NCBI GenBank assembly: GCA_963995505.1
Contig: OZ023198.1
Location: forward strand, 9,105,141-9,169,140
Direction: 5' to 3'
DNA from: Hypericum androsaemum
Lineage: Eukaryota > Streptophyta > Magnoliopsida > Malpighiales > Hypericaceae
Length of the DNA stretch: 64,000 nucleotides
Below are positions 22,283-33,610 of the stretch, piece by piece. The notes below the pieces were generated by a model. That model searched no databases. It saw only the letters and a program-made list of their open reading frames with translations, and was not told the origin of the DNA. The stretch's first letter is position 1; each line of letters opens with the position of its first letter. Position numbers and translations under genes: made by a program.

Positions 22283-23410
22283 TGAGTCGGAATCGTATCA
22301 TGTTCATGACCGACATCATCCAAGGGTTAGGAGGCTAAGTTTATTGTTAAGGTCTTGTGCGATACTATTTTTCAATTGAAATTGGATGTTTATCAGTTTA
22401 TGAACCAGTTAAACGAATTGTATATTACGGCTTGATGTTTTTATCCCGAGTTAAAGTTTTTATAATTTTATAATTTTTATATGACGTAAGGGTATTTTAA
22501 TAATCTCATATTGTAATCGGAGAAATAAATCTCTCTGGGGTGTATCCTGCTAGTTGTTGTCGTAGGTCTGTAATTGCTGACTATTGTCAAGTTATCCCTT
22601 GTAACTTGTCAATGCTTTTGTCTTCTTTAGGAGTTTTACTTTCCGGATCTGTTGGAGTTTTTGTATGTTCTGTTTTGGTTGAACCCTTGGTGATCAATAA
22701 AGTTCTATTTTACTTCTAAAAAAAAATTGGAGACATAAATTGATAAGAGAGACTAACGAGTTCAATTTTTAAAAATACATAGATTAATTTACTAAATATT
22801 AGACCTTCTAAATATTAGACCTTCTAAGAGAGACTAACGTCTTATTATTTTTTAAAGTACTTATTTTATCTTGTCTTTTTCTTAATTTTTTTTGTTGTTG
22901 TTCAAAGTCGAGTCATTCTCTAAACTAGAACGATTGCTTGCAAAATGAATGCACCATTTCAGGATTGTACCTTTTTTTAAGAAACATTTTAGGATTGTAC
23001 CGTGTCAAATGTAAGTGCGCACATCTAAAGTCATACGTGTCCATTTACATACGGAAAAAAATCCTTTAATATCTTCGTCTGTTAATGTAAATTTTGAAAA
23101 TCTCTATTTAAAAAGATAAAATGGAACACATAATACTTGCTAATAAACGTCAAACTTTGAGATATTAAAGTAAGGAAATGGTTTTTCATCGGGAATTTTT
23201 TGACCGTTGGGATATATGTGGAATGGATGGTTACTAATTACTTACTGTTTTTATACTTTAGTCTGTGATCTCTCCTCATGGCTCGTGGGTGGGGTCCGTG
23301 GGGATGTGTATTTAATATTATTATGGCCTATATGGTCAGGCTGGCTTCGGTACTTGTACCGGAGAGAGAAGGCTGTCACCCCAGCTTCCTGCTTGTCGGT
23401 TCAGATTGGA
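22283..23410. repeat. Second tandem duplication, copy S1
   Basis: The block is co-linear with 24735-26800 once insertions are removed. Shared anchors are CGTATCATGTTCATGACCGA, AGGGTTAGGAGGCTAAGTTT, AAATCCTTTAATATCTTCGT and GGAATGGATGGTTACTAATT. The first 550 bp are also shared with 51210-51560. No gene is recognised. Confidence 0.85.
22531..22726 (+). mobile_element. Poly(A)-tailed retroposon, truncated
   Basis: About 196 bp absent from the sister copies at 25100 and 51470. It ends in ATCAATAAAGTTC...CTAAAAAAAAA and is flanked by the imperfect duplication ATCGGAGAAATAAAT / TTGGAGACATAAAT. It has a polyadenylation signal and tail but no coding domain, so it is a 5'-truncated LINE or a retroposed transcript end. 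Confidence 0.75.
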
Positions 23411-23525
23411 CGGATTTTGTAGTATTCAGGAGAGAATCTATTTCAACTTATCACATTTTTTTCAAAATAATAAATTCTAAAAAAGGTAAGCAACTTGTCA
23501 ACAATTGCACTTCAATTGTAAAAAC

Positions 23526-23989
23526 CAAGGTTATTAAATACGCGGTCGGATCAGTAGTCTGACTGGTCGGACTGTAATTCGGTCATTAGAGCGTATCGAA
23601 TTTGGCCAAAAAATTGCCAACCTTACCAACCACCCAAAAAGTAGTCGAACTGGGAGATTTGACCAAAATTTTTACTCAGTTTTTCTGGTTCGTAAGGTTG
23701 AACCAAAAAATAAAGATTGGTCAGATATTTTGACCAAAAAATAAAGAATGGTAAGATATTTTGACCCAAAAAAATCGACCAAACCATAATAAAAAGAGAA
23801 AAATCATGTTTGGTCAGTTTTTTAGGATTTTAAGGTTATAGTGGGTCAAAAAAGAAAGAAAAAGTTGGGGTTGTGGGATAGGGGTAATTAAAAATACCGG
23901 TCTGACCAGCAGTCTAACCAGACCGACCGGTTGAAATATGACCCAGAGGCAAGAGCAGGTCGCTCTCCGGGTCGTATTTGAAAACTTTG
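23526..23989. mobile_element. hAT-like MITE, GGTCCGACCGGT family, diverged copy
   Basis: 464 bp with ends CAAGGTTATTAAATACG and the inverse CGTATTTGAAAACTTTG. GGTCGGA / TCTGACC motifs occur in both arms. Flanking octamers GTAAAAAC and ATAAAAAA match at 6 of 8 positions. Confidence 0.55.
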
Positions 23990-24124
23990 ATAAAAAAACC
24001 CTAAGCTCACATTAAAATTTCAAAATTATAAAAAATTCACCTCACCGTAAAAACATTAAGCCATCCAAAGAAAAAAAAACCTAAGCCTCTAACAAAGAAT
24101 TCCAAACCCCAAATAAAATACCCT
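23990..24124. repeat. Dispersed repeat shared with 43725-43862
   Basis: AACCCTAAGCTCACAT, AACATTAAG(C/T)CATCCAAAG and AGAATTCCAAACCCCAAAT occur in the same order at 43725-43862, the left part of the foldback element that hosts the Copia retrotransposon. Confidence 0.8.
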
Positions 24125-24132
24125 CTTTTTTT

Positions 24133-24573
24133 CATGGTTTTAAAACCCGGCCCGGAGCTACGACTTGGAATTTCTACCATTTTCTGGGTCGGCCGGTCGG
24201 ATAAAAAATATTTTTATTTTTTAATATTTCAAATATATATATATATATATGTTAAAATAGACTTATTTTCCATAAAAAAAGTAGATTTAATTTTTTATCT
24301 CTCCACTCTAAAAATCTTCTTATTTATTTATTACTTTATAAACTTGTCAAATCAATTTTTTTCTTCGAAAACCCTAAAAAAAAGCTAATTGAGCCCTTTT
24401 TTGTACGAAAAGAGTTCGATCGGTCAGGGTGGACTTCAAAATCGGTCGGTCCGACCAAATTTGGTCATGTTAGTACAGACCCTAGTCAAAAGCCTAAAAA
24501 CGACCCGATCTTGTGCCCGTTTCACGGTCCAACCTATCGGACCACCGGTCGGACCATTTTTTTTAAAACCATG
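24133..24573. mobile_element. hAT-like MITE, GGTCCGACCGGT family (copy 2)
   Basis: 441 bp, CATGGTTTTAAAA to TTTTAAAACCATG, with the exact 8-bp duplication CTTTTTTT at 24125-24132 and 24574-24581. The related locus near 43865 lacks it, giving an approximate empty site. Confidence 0.8.
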
Positions 24574-24907
24574 CTTTTTTTAAGGAAATACATATTTCTT
24601 CATCCATTAGGAAATAGATCAAAGTTACATCGGGTCCGTTGCCAACAGACGGCTTAAGTCTGAAGGAGGTGACCTACAGCTATAGACATCAGTGGCATCG
24701 AAGGACCGGAGCCGGCCTGATCCGAGAGCAATCGTATCATGTTCATGACCGACATCATCCAAGGGTTAGGAGGCTAAGTTTATTGTTAAGGTCTTGTGCG
24801 ATACTCTTTTTCAATTGAAATTGGATGTTTATCAGTTTATGAACCAGTTAAACAAATTTGAGGATTTTTTTTCTGGGTTGTTTGAGTTTTGTATATTACG
24901 GCTTGAT

Positions 24908-25014
24908 TTTTTTTGAAAGGTAAATTTTACACCTAGTTACAATGTTAATGATTGAACCTTTGACCTCTTTGAAATTAAGAATGCCTATGCCGCAAGGCCA
25001 AATGCCCGTTGGCT
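24908..25014 (-). mobile_element. Short tRNA-derived SINE (copy 1)
   Basis: A 107-bp insertion with a perfect 12-bp target duplication TTACGGCTTGAT (24896-24907, 25015-25026) and an 8-T run at its left edge, that is a poly(A) tail on the minus strand. The minus strand reads TTTGGCCTTGCGGC (A-box-like) and GGTTCAATCATT (B-box-like) and ends GTAAAATTTACCTTTC before the tail. It is absent from the sister copies at 22435 and 51375. The same family occurs at 58032-58136. Confidence 0.85.
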
Positions 25015-25321
25015 TTACGGCTTGATGTTTTTACCCCGAGTTAGAGCTTTTATAATTTTAAATTTTTTATATGAAGTAAGAGTATTTTAGTAATCTCGTA
25101 TTGTAATTGGAGACATAAATTGGTAAGAGAAACTAACGAATTCAATTTTTTAGAATACATGGACTAAAATCATATGTTTACATTTACATACGAAAAAAAA
25201 ATCCTTTAATATCTTCGTCTGTCAATGTAAATTTCGAAAATCTCTATTTAAAAAGATAAAATGGAACATATAATACTTGCTAATAAATGTCAAACTTTGA
25301 GATATTAAAGTAACGAAATGG

Positions 25322-25855
25322 GTGTGAACGAGATACGGCTCTGAAACCCTAGTAAAGCCCTCTCAAAAAACCTAGCTCCCTTCCTCGCCAAACCCTCTCC
25401 CGAGCTCCGCCTCCATTCCAAAATCCTCCTGAGAGCTCCGCCTTCGATCCCTCTGCCTCAGCTGGCTCACGACGGTCTCGTCATCCTGCCCTTTCTGGCT
25501 CTACCCTAGCTGGTCTCTTTTCTTCCACCTCCTGGAAGTGTAAGCTCCATCCTCCTCCCTCCACCACCTCCTCCTCCTATCACCTCCACCTCCACCGCCT
25601 AGCCGCCCAGTCCCCTCTATCGCCTCACCAAAATCATCCACCTCGCCTCCACCCAGCTCGCGGCTCAGCCCGCCGTCCAATTCCTGCTCCATCTCGCCCA
25701 GCACCGCCTCACCCAGATCGCCGCTCATCCCACCTTTCCCCAGCTCCAGCTCGTCGGATCTCGCCTCGGCTAGCCCAGCTCGGCCCAGTACCACGACGGG
25801 TCTCAGCCCTCCAGAACCGTTCGTCCCCTGACTAAGTCGGGTCAGCCGCGGGTGC

Positions 25856-25887
<32 letters not shown>

Positions 25888-26610
25888 CGGGTCACCGTCG
25901 ACCTCCCCCCCGTTTGTTCTTCTTCGTTTTATGTTCATTTTCCCTTTAACTTGTGTCCTTTAGTTTTCTGCTTTCCTCGCCCAGCTGCGGCGTTCGTTGG
26001 CCACGTCCCCCGCGCAGTCCACCGTCTCCTGCCTCGTCTCATCCGCCCACTGCTCCTCGTCGCCTTCCTTTCTTGTCGGTGTCCTTTTGTTGGGGGGGCT
26101 GGCCTCTATGTTTCTTCACCGATCCCCCTTTGGTTCACTTTTTTTATCTATGTTTTATCCTTTCTCTGTGTTTCTCCGTGTTTCTCCGTGTTAGTTTGGT
26201 TATGTTCTTGATCGTTTTGCTTGCTGCATTGTTTTCGATTCCAATACAAGATGTTGTCCCTATCTTGTTCGGATTACTCCAAACAAGGATATCTCTATCA
26301 AGTCATATCTTATATGATATTACCATGCGGAGATCGTTTGGTTCATTTGTAACCGAGAGGGGAATTTAGCTGATGTACTCAGCAGTTCCTTGGGTGGTGG
26401 TGCTTCCGATGTAGAAGTGGTCGACTTTCAAAACCGAGACCTTTGCCAAAATCACCCATATCCAACTATTTGCAATTGGAATATTTGCTGCGCTCTACAA
26501 ATGTCTTGGTCTGGTTCTTATGTCGTCTCTTATGTTTTCTCTTTCAGTTGTAACCTGCTGTGTATTTCTATTATCTATGAAGGGCTTCTAGGCCTACCCT
26601 TTCAAAAAAA
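25322..26610 (+). mobile_element. LINE deletion derivative with poly(A) tail
   Basis: A 1.29-kb insertion flanked by AAAGTAACGAAATGG at 25307-25321 and 26611-26625; the sister copy near 23175 is the empty site. It starts with GC-rich leader-like DNA (CCCTCTCAAAAAACCTAGC) and ends with an A tail. About 26325-26450 encodes FICNREGNLADVLSS, the RNase H motif near the end of plant L1 ORF2. ORF1, endonuclease and RT are not found, so the element looks like a 5' region joined to a 3' end. Confidence 0.75.
25861..25887 (+). repeat. Poly(G) homopolymer, 27 bases
   Basis: Uninterrupted G27 followed by CGGG, inside the LINE derivative. Very long G runs are rare in plant DNA and error-prone in sequencing, so the true length is uncertain. 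Confidence 0.9.
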
Positions 26611-27017
26611 AAAGTAACGAAATGGTTTTCCATCAGGATTTTTTTGACCGCTGGGATATATGTGGAATGGATGGTTACTAATTACTTACTGTTTTTATAC
26701 TTTGGTCTGTGATCTCTCATTTAATATTATTATGGCCTATATGGTCAGCATGGCTTCGGTACTTGTACCGGAGAGAGAATGCTGTCACCCATGTCGGTTC
26801 AATTTGTAAAAACTTCGAAACCACTTACCATTTACCACCCACCTATTTCCCTCTCCCCCCTTCAGAATCTCCACCCTCTTCACAGACACCAAAATCAATT
26901 TTCTTCCTCAAATTTTGAACAAGAACTTCATCTTTTCTTTTTTGTGTTAGAAAAAAAAGAAAAGCAAACCAGAGAACCTCACCTTCGTTTCTTTTGAGTT
27001 TGTTCGATGCAACGCAG

Positions 27018-28625
27018 GTAAGTTGGAGGAAGCCACTGATGAGCATTTGTCTGAGGCTATTTTGCTCAACCCGAAATCAGCCATCATCATCATGTATGCT
27101 ACCAGAGGTATGTGTGAAAAGTGAGTCGTAGTTGTCATCTCGGCCCGTTCCAGCCGAGATCTCGGAACGGAACGGGGAACGGGATTTTGGGCTTTGCCTC
27201 GCCGGCCCGCCCCGCTCCGCTCCCGCGACGACGGGCAACGCGGCCCTGACACGGGGTGGGGCGGCCGCTCCACCCGAACCCACAACCCACCCACGAACCC
27301 CGGCGACCTTCTGTTCTGTGAACAGCTTCCTCCTTCACCTTCTTTTTATTTTTCTCTCTTGAACTGCACCCCACTTACAAAAAAAACTGCACCCCGTAGG
27401 AAAAAATTGAACCTTTATACTGTTTAAGGTTTCAATCGGAAAACAGACATGTGTCTCAACCACGTGGACACTTCAGGGAACATGTTTAAAGATATGAAAT
27501 TTTTTGGTTATGGGTGCTTCCAAGATTGAACTTGTATACAGAGTTAAAGTTATTGATAATGCTAATAGTTGTTAAAAAAGTTTGTATATTTTTATAAAAA
27601 CTTATAAAATGCTACGGGCTTATGTTGCTAACTAGCTTCATAAAATATCACATTACATGTAACCCTGCGCAGTGTAAAATATTGCAAAAGTGAGTGCTTC
27701 AAATGTTTGTTTCTTTGAATTTTATTAATTTTATTGGTATTTACAAGTATGTTTTACTGTATTATATTGACTTTTATTTCTATATGAATATTTATAAGTA
27801 TTTATCTCTAATTATGAATAATTATATTAGTATCCGCGTCAGACTAAAAAATCCCGCTCCGTTCCGCGCTACTGCGCCGTTCAATGTTTGGGGTTGGCCG
27901 CGCCGCGCCGCGTCCCCCTTTTTGACAACTATGGTAAAAACCGGGGCAGTCTCTGCTCTACCTTGGGTCATGCTGATAGTTCTTCATGCACATGGTGCTA
28001 CCTAGTTTATTAATGCCCTCTTTGCCTTTTGTTTATAACAGCTAGTGTTTACATCAAGATGAGAAACCCAATGCTGCTTTTCGCGACGCTGATGATGCTC
28101 TCAAGGTTTCTAACAGCCTCTTTCTATCTGTGTTATGCGTTCATGTATTCCTCTCATTAAAAATGAATGCTTCAGAGACGTGATTACGTTTAATCTGTGG
28201 TGTTGTCGATTTAGATTAAACCGGATTCAGCCAAGGGCTACAAGACTCGGGGGCATAGCCTGAAATATGTACAATGGGAACAAGCTGCTAAAGATCTACA
28301 TATTGCGTCGAGCTTGGATTATCATGAGGAAATTAGTGCTGCACTGAAACATGTTTGCACTTTCCAACCAGGGTTTGAGCTTCTATTGGAGCTACTTTGA
28401 TTCGATCCTTTAAAACTGCTATTTCTAACACCCTCCAATCTGATTGGCAGGCTTCTGCCTTGTAGGTTGAACCAAATGCCCATATGATTAAGGAAATACT
28501 GCAGGAAGTATGACAGACTGCGAAAAGAAGGGGAGGAGAGGAAGATCAAGCGTCAGAGACAATGGCGCGAATGGGAGGAGAGGAAGATCGAGATTGAGAG
28601 ACAAAAATGCCGTGCTAAAGCACAG
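27018..28625 (+). pseudogene. HIP/TDX-type TPR co-chaperone relic, four exons
   Basis: The exons match the TPR region of plant Hsc70-interacting protein / tetratricopeptide thioredoxin (TDX). They are 27018-27107 (AILLNPKSAI, donor GTATGT), 28042-28105 (ASVYIKMR, then a shift before the equivalent of a DADDALK end), 28215-28352 (KPDSAKGYKTRG, DLHIASSLDYHEEIS) and 28466-28625 (VEPNAHMIKE, then a shifted KYDRLRKEGEERKIK charged helix, donor GTAAGT). Introns keep GT/AG ends in phase. Damage includes one-base shifts in exons 2 and 4. The N-terminal dimerisation exons and the C-terminal thioredoxin domain are not found. A GC-rich foldback element lies in the first intron and a giant inverted repeat follows. 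The intact protein would bind Hsp70 through its TPRs; this copy cannot. Confidence 0.8.
27129..27931. mobile_element. GC-edged foldback element in the HIP/TDX intron
   Basis: The ends TAGTTGTCA and TGACAACTA are inverted. Both sub-terminal parts are rich in CCGTTCC / GGAACGG and CCGCGC strings, and the 400-bp core is AT-rich. No target duplication was identified, so the superfamily is unknown. Confidence 0.5.
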
Positions 28626-28649
28626 GTAAGTTGTACATTGACATGCTTC

Positions 28650-28800
28650 ATTAACAAAACTTTTTATCCCTGTTAGAAAACCAAGCTTATTGAAGATGAG
28701 ATCATCTAAGATAGAAAATGCACATTCTTCGGGGCAATGAAAATATGACATGTTAGATCCAAGTTATGGTCATAATATTGTGCTGGATGACAAACGATGC
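28650..28800 (+). repeat. Third copy of part of the inverted repeat arm
   Basis: GCACATTCTTCGGGGCA, ATGAAAATATGACATG and ATATTGTGCTGGAT occur in the same orientation at 29680-29760 and inverted at about 30370-30460. Confidence 0.75.
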
Positions 28801-28816
28801 CTGATAGAAAAAGAAT

Positions 28817-31280
28817 TTACAAATTAATGTGGTAATTAAACAACTAAAACTAGTACCACATCATCCATCCACTTTCTCCACATAGAAGATAACACAAAAA
28901 TCAATAAAAAGCCAATTTTATTGGCTCCAAATGTTTTGCAAGAATTTTTTTGCAGTTGTTTACACTAATTGTTGTATTTCTATCTCGCCTACACTACTGA
29001 AGCAGTCGCACCACCAACAATGTATATTTTCTCTCTATTCTCACCTCGGTAATCTCTCTAAGAACATGGTCGAAAGAGCGAGCACGAAAAAATTGATTAT
29101 TAATCTTCATGTCCAGTTACTTACTAAAACTATTACTATTTTATGGTACATTATTACAATACATTATTTTCTAATATAGTATATAGAGAGGATTGGTAAG
29201 TCATAGAAACCAATAACGAAGAAAACTCTCGTAGATTACCGAGGATGAAGCTAAAATTTTGCAGAAGAAAAAGAAGAGAATAGAGAAGAGTTTTGTACAT
29301 TACATAACACACAAAATAAATACATTACAATGTAGCCCACGGCCTACAACTGAAAAAGAAAATACACGACATTCAGTTACTTAACCATCCAACACCAACA
29401 CCAGTTAAAACATTCTTTGCGCAATAATCACTTATGTGTGTCTACCTCTTTTGTTACTAATCACTCCAAACTCATAGTTACTAATAACTCCAAAGTTACT
29501 ACTCTGACCAAAATTGTGGTTCCATGAACGGTTAATCATTGTTAATCCATTAATCCTATCTTTCCCTATGGTTGAGGTCAAATTTATAATGTTAACGAAA
29601 CCTACATTGACAAAATTTGTTATCTCTGTTAGTTTGACCAAAACTTATTGAAGATGGGATTACCTAGGATAGGTAATGCACATTCTTCGGGGCATTGAAA
29701 ATATGACATGTTATCTGTGGTTAGATTCAAGTTATGGCCACAATATTGTGCTGGATCACAAATAATGCCAGATAGAATTTTGTTGTCACAAGACACTTCA
29801 GAACTAATGAATGAGAAATTCTAAACTATTTTTATAGGCCAATCTCCCTTCTATACACCTTCTTCACTAATTTGTGCAAATATATTAGGATATTTAAGTA
29901 TATCATATTCTACTTCAAATATAGTAAGATGCGGTGCAAGCAAGTAGATAGACTTATCCTCAGCCTTAAAAGTTACATCTTGTTCTCGCCGGAGGTGCAC
30001 ATATACATGGATGAAATGACTGAGTTGACCATGTGTAAGTAAATATTTAGGAGAGTTGACTATTACATGCGGGGATGTGTCCTAGTCAACATTCCTAAAT
30101 ATTTACTTACACAGTTGTTTCACACATGTATATGTGCACTGCCAGCAAGAATAAGAAGTAATTTTTAGGGCTGAGAACAAGTCTATCTACTTACCTACAC
30201 CGCACCTTACTATATTTGAAATAGAAGATACTGTACTCCAATATTCTAATATATTTGCACAAATTAGTTAAAGAAGGTGTACAAAAGGGAGATTGGATCT
30301 ATAAAAATGGTTGGAATTTCTCATTCATTAGTTCTGAAGTGTCTTGGAACAACAAAATTCTATCTAGCATCATTTGTGATCAAGCACAATACTGTGGCCA
30401 TAACTTAGATCTAACCACAAGTAAGATGCCATATTTTCATTGCCCCGAAGAATGTGTATTTCTTATATCCTAGGTGATCCCATCTTCAATAAACATTGAT
30501 TTTCTAACATGGATAACAAGTTTTGTTAATGAAGGTTTCGTTAACATTATAAATTTGACCTTAACCATAGTGAAAGATAGGATTAACAATGGTTAACCGT
30601 TCTTGGAATCACAATTTTGGTCAATGTAACTTTGGAGTGATTTGTAACTATGAGGTTGGAGAGAGTAGTAATAAAAGAGGCAGACATACAGAAGGGATTG
30701 TTGCGCGGAGAATGTTTTGGCTGGTGTCGGATGGTACAATAGCTGAATGTTGTGTATTTTCTGTTTCAATTGTAAGTCGTGTGCCTTAGTTTTGTAATGT
30801 ATTTATTTTGTGCGTTATGTAATGTAAAAAACTCTTCATATTCTCTTCTTTTTCTTCTACAAAGTTTTAGCTCCATCCTCGGTACTCTACGATAGTCTTC
30901 TTCGTTATTGGTTTTAGCTCCATCCCTGGACATGAAGATTAAGAATCAATTTTGTCGCGCTCGCTCTTTTGACCATGTTCTTTGAGAGGTTATCAAGGTG
31001 CGAATAGAGGAGAAAATATGCATGATCGGTGGTGCGACTGCTTAAGAGCAAGAAATTGATTAGCACGAACACTAATTAGTGTAGGCGAGATGGCAATGCA
31101 GTAATTAAATTAGCACAAACGACACTAATTAGTATATGTGAAATAGAGTAATTAGTGTAAACACTGCAAAGAATTCTTCCAAAACATTTGGAACCAATAA
31201 AATTGATTTTTGTGTTATCTTCTATGTGGATGGATGATGTGGTACTACCTTCAGTTGTTTAATTACCACATTAATTTTTA
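28817..31280. repeat. 2.46-kb imperfect inverted repeat
   Basis: The left arm 28817-30063 is inverted as the right arm 30083-31280. Outer ends: AATGTGGTAATTAAACAAC against GTTGTTTAATTACCACATT. Inner ends: GTAAGTAAATATTTAGGAG against TCCTAAATATTTACTTAC, with about 20 bases between. The arms carry indels (an extra segment near 29105-29195 in the left arm). No coding capacity is recognised. A transcript crossing it would fold into a very long hairpin. Confidence 0.9.
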
Positions 31281-31666
31281 AATGTCTTTTTTATGTAATC
31301 AATGCAAATTAGGAAAGATTTATTACTCTGCTAAATTTATATTCGATTGTAGTCTGAATTAATCTGTTCAATAGATTTGCATATTTGGTAATTTCTTCGA
31401 AAAATATTATGACACTGTCCTTTTCTTAATGGAAGAGTCCAATAGAAAACAGACAAACGTATCCAGAGCAAAATAAAAAATTGCCAGATGATTATTATCT
31501 CAAGGAGACCGTTTTTGGGAAAAAAAATTTAGGTACAATTTTGGCACAAAATTCTTGTCTTGGAAGTACTTTTGGACAATAGTGAAACTTTATTTTCTTT
31601 TTCAAAAATTAACTAATATCCTGATGAATATGCTATTAATTTAACCCAATGCATGAATTGTATAAA

Positions 31667-32160
31667 CGAGTTTGGTGCTCAAAGGGTTTTCAGTCGTGTA
31701 ATAGGTCTCAGCGGCATCAACGGGTTTGGTGCTCTTTTTTCCTGTCGTTAGGCGGCGGCAGAGTTTTTTACAGAGGCCTCCGGTTGCAACCATACACAAT
31801 AGGTGTATGGGTTGTCTCATTTTCTCCTCGAGGTGGGAGGGTGAGTGGCATCCTTTGCACGGGATATCTCGAGACTAGGTCGTTAGGCGTTCAGCTACTG
31901 GACTGTTGTCTGGTTATCTGGGCCCCCAAACTACCGACTTGTGGTTCCAGTTGGGATAGTAGATATGCGATGTTTCTCTGGTCTATTGGCTAGGGGTGTC
32001 ACTCTGACTGCCCGGCTTGTGGGATTCAGCAGAGTAGGACATAGAATTTTTGGGCTCTCTCCGGGTCTGTTGATCAGGGGAACCCACCCCTTGAACTGTC
32101 CAGTTTGTGGGATCAGTGGGGGTAGGTCGTAGGCCGTTTGTGTTTTTCCGCCAAAAAAAA
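31667..32160 (+). mobile_element. Poly(A)-tailed retroposon between 35-bp direct repeats
   Basis: 494 bp ending in CCAAAAAAAA, flanked by TGCTATT...TTTAACC(C/T)AATGCATGAA on both sides (31631-31666 and 32161-32199). A CTTGTGG/TTTGTGGGAT-type segment occurs three times inside. No protein motif was recognised; it could be a truncated LINE or a retroposed RNA. The flank repeat is longer than usual for LINE target duplications. Confidence 0.6.
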
Positions 32161-32199
32161 TGCTATTCCCAATTTAACCTAATGCATGAATTGTATAAA

Positions 32200-33365
32200 A
32201 TTTAGAAGTTCTGGGTCTAAACAAATGTAAGTGTAGTGTAATAATTTTAAGAACAACCAATTAATCCCAATTTCAACTAGATTGGATTACAAAGGGCCCC
32301 GACCGCTTTCTAATTAGTTTTAGAATCATTACATTTCTATAGTTCATTTTTTTATGTAAATATATTAATAATCACTATGAGATATACATCTTACATTAGT
32401 GTAACTCCCTGTTTGTGATTGGGGTTTCCATCGTCGAAAACCTCAAATTTTTATGTAAATATATCAAAATTGTACCACAGCAAAATTCATAAGAAAATAA
32501 AGTGGGGTAGAAAAAAGTACCCCTATAGGAATCATCTCTTGAACAGGCAAACCTCACGGAGCACCGACTAAAATTGAGACATTTTGATGGCCGAAGCACC
32601 TAGTGATATCTGACATCATTAAATTCAACTCAGAGAAAATTGGTCATGCTTGCCGCATTATGTAAATTTAGAATATATTGAATTTTGATCGATCACATAT
32701 ATAACAAATCATATTTATTCGATTATCGTAATAAAATTTTGAAATAAGCCCGGAACTCGATTTTGCAACAAAGCATCAAAAAATATGGAAATGTTTTTGG
32801 TTCACATATAACAAATCATATATATAAGAGTATCATATTAATAAATGATTCACAAATTTACACGAAGGAAAATTTTTTGGTTCATATATCTCGATTATAT
32901 ATATAAAGTTATAAGCTGTGATCACTATACGACATTCTGGTTCTTGACCAATAGAATAAACTGATGAAGTTAACGACGTAGCTGCGTAGGTAGACTAGAA
33001 GTACTAGTTCCCGAGCACTGAGAGACAGTCCGATTACCTGTCTTCCTGTTCTGTTCCAATAGCTCAGATCGAGATGAGAAAGATAAAATATTGAATAGAA
33101 AGATCTGTCAGTCCTCCTCTTGAAAGGCTCAAAAGTTGAGTGATGGAGCTTGACCTTTTTCATTTTTCTAACTAATTAGAGTTGATATGAAATGGATCAC
33201 GGAAGTCCGTATTAGTCTGGCTACTAAAAGTAGAAAGTCAAGGAGAAAAAAAAATTGGATGTACACAAAGCCCGGAATACAAACTCCTAGGAATTAAATT
33301 CTGATTTCCGTAATTTCGTGTACGCTTTTCATTAGCCCTCGGGGTAGCAACATTAGCAGAAGCAG
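32200..33365. other. Intergenic
   Basis: No gene was recognised. An 84-codon minus-strand frame at 32909-33163 in less AT-rich DNA has no known domain. It could be foreign (for example organellar) DNA, but I cannot show it. Confidence 0.35.
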
Positions 33366-33374
33366 GTGTATGTG

Positions 33375-33610
33375 GATTTTTTTTCTTCTGAATGGTGTTA
33401 CTATTCACCATGTTTTGTGAAAAAAGAGTCCGATTTTAAAGTATTGTGGACGCGGTGTCCACGTGTCACGGACGCCAAAAAAAGTCAGATCTTGGATCAA
33501 TATTTGACTTTTTTCGTCGGATGACTAAGATCCAATTTTTTTTTGTCGAATCTATCATCCGGCGAAAAAAGTCGGATCTTGGTCTAAGATCTGACTTTTT
33601 AGGCCGGATC
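33375..33610 (+). repeat. Left TIR of the Mutator-like element
   Basis: Contains repeated AAAAAAGTC(A/G)GATCTTGG motifs forming sub-terminal palindromes, each also present in the right TIR. In MuDR-type elements the TIR acts as promoter and transposase-binding site; that role is inferred here. Confidence 0.85.

Larger units (their letters stand above)
24735..26800. repeat. Second tandem duplication, copy S2 (with insertions)
   Basis: The sister of 22283-23410, interrupted by a SINE (24908-25014) and a LINE derivative (25322-26610). Without them the two copies align through ACTTGTACCGGAGAGAGAA near 26770. Confidence 0.85.

Noticed and set aside
25501..25938. 145-codon minus-strand frame with poly-proline and glycine runs
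   Set aside because: It arises from the GC-rich leader and G27 tract of a plus-strand LINE derivative; no domain and no context for a gene.
32909..33163. Organelle-derived insertion
   Set aside because: Composition differs from surroundings, but I could not match any mitochondrial or plastid gene by eye.
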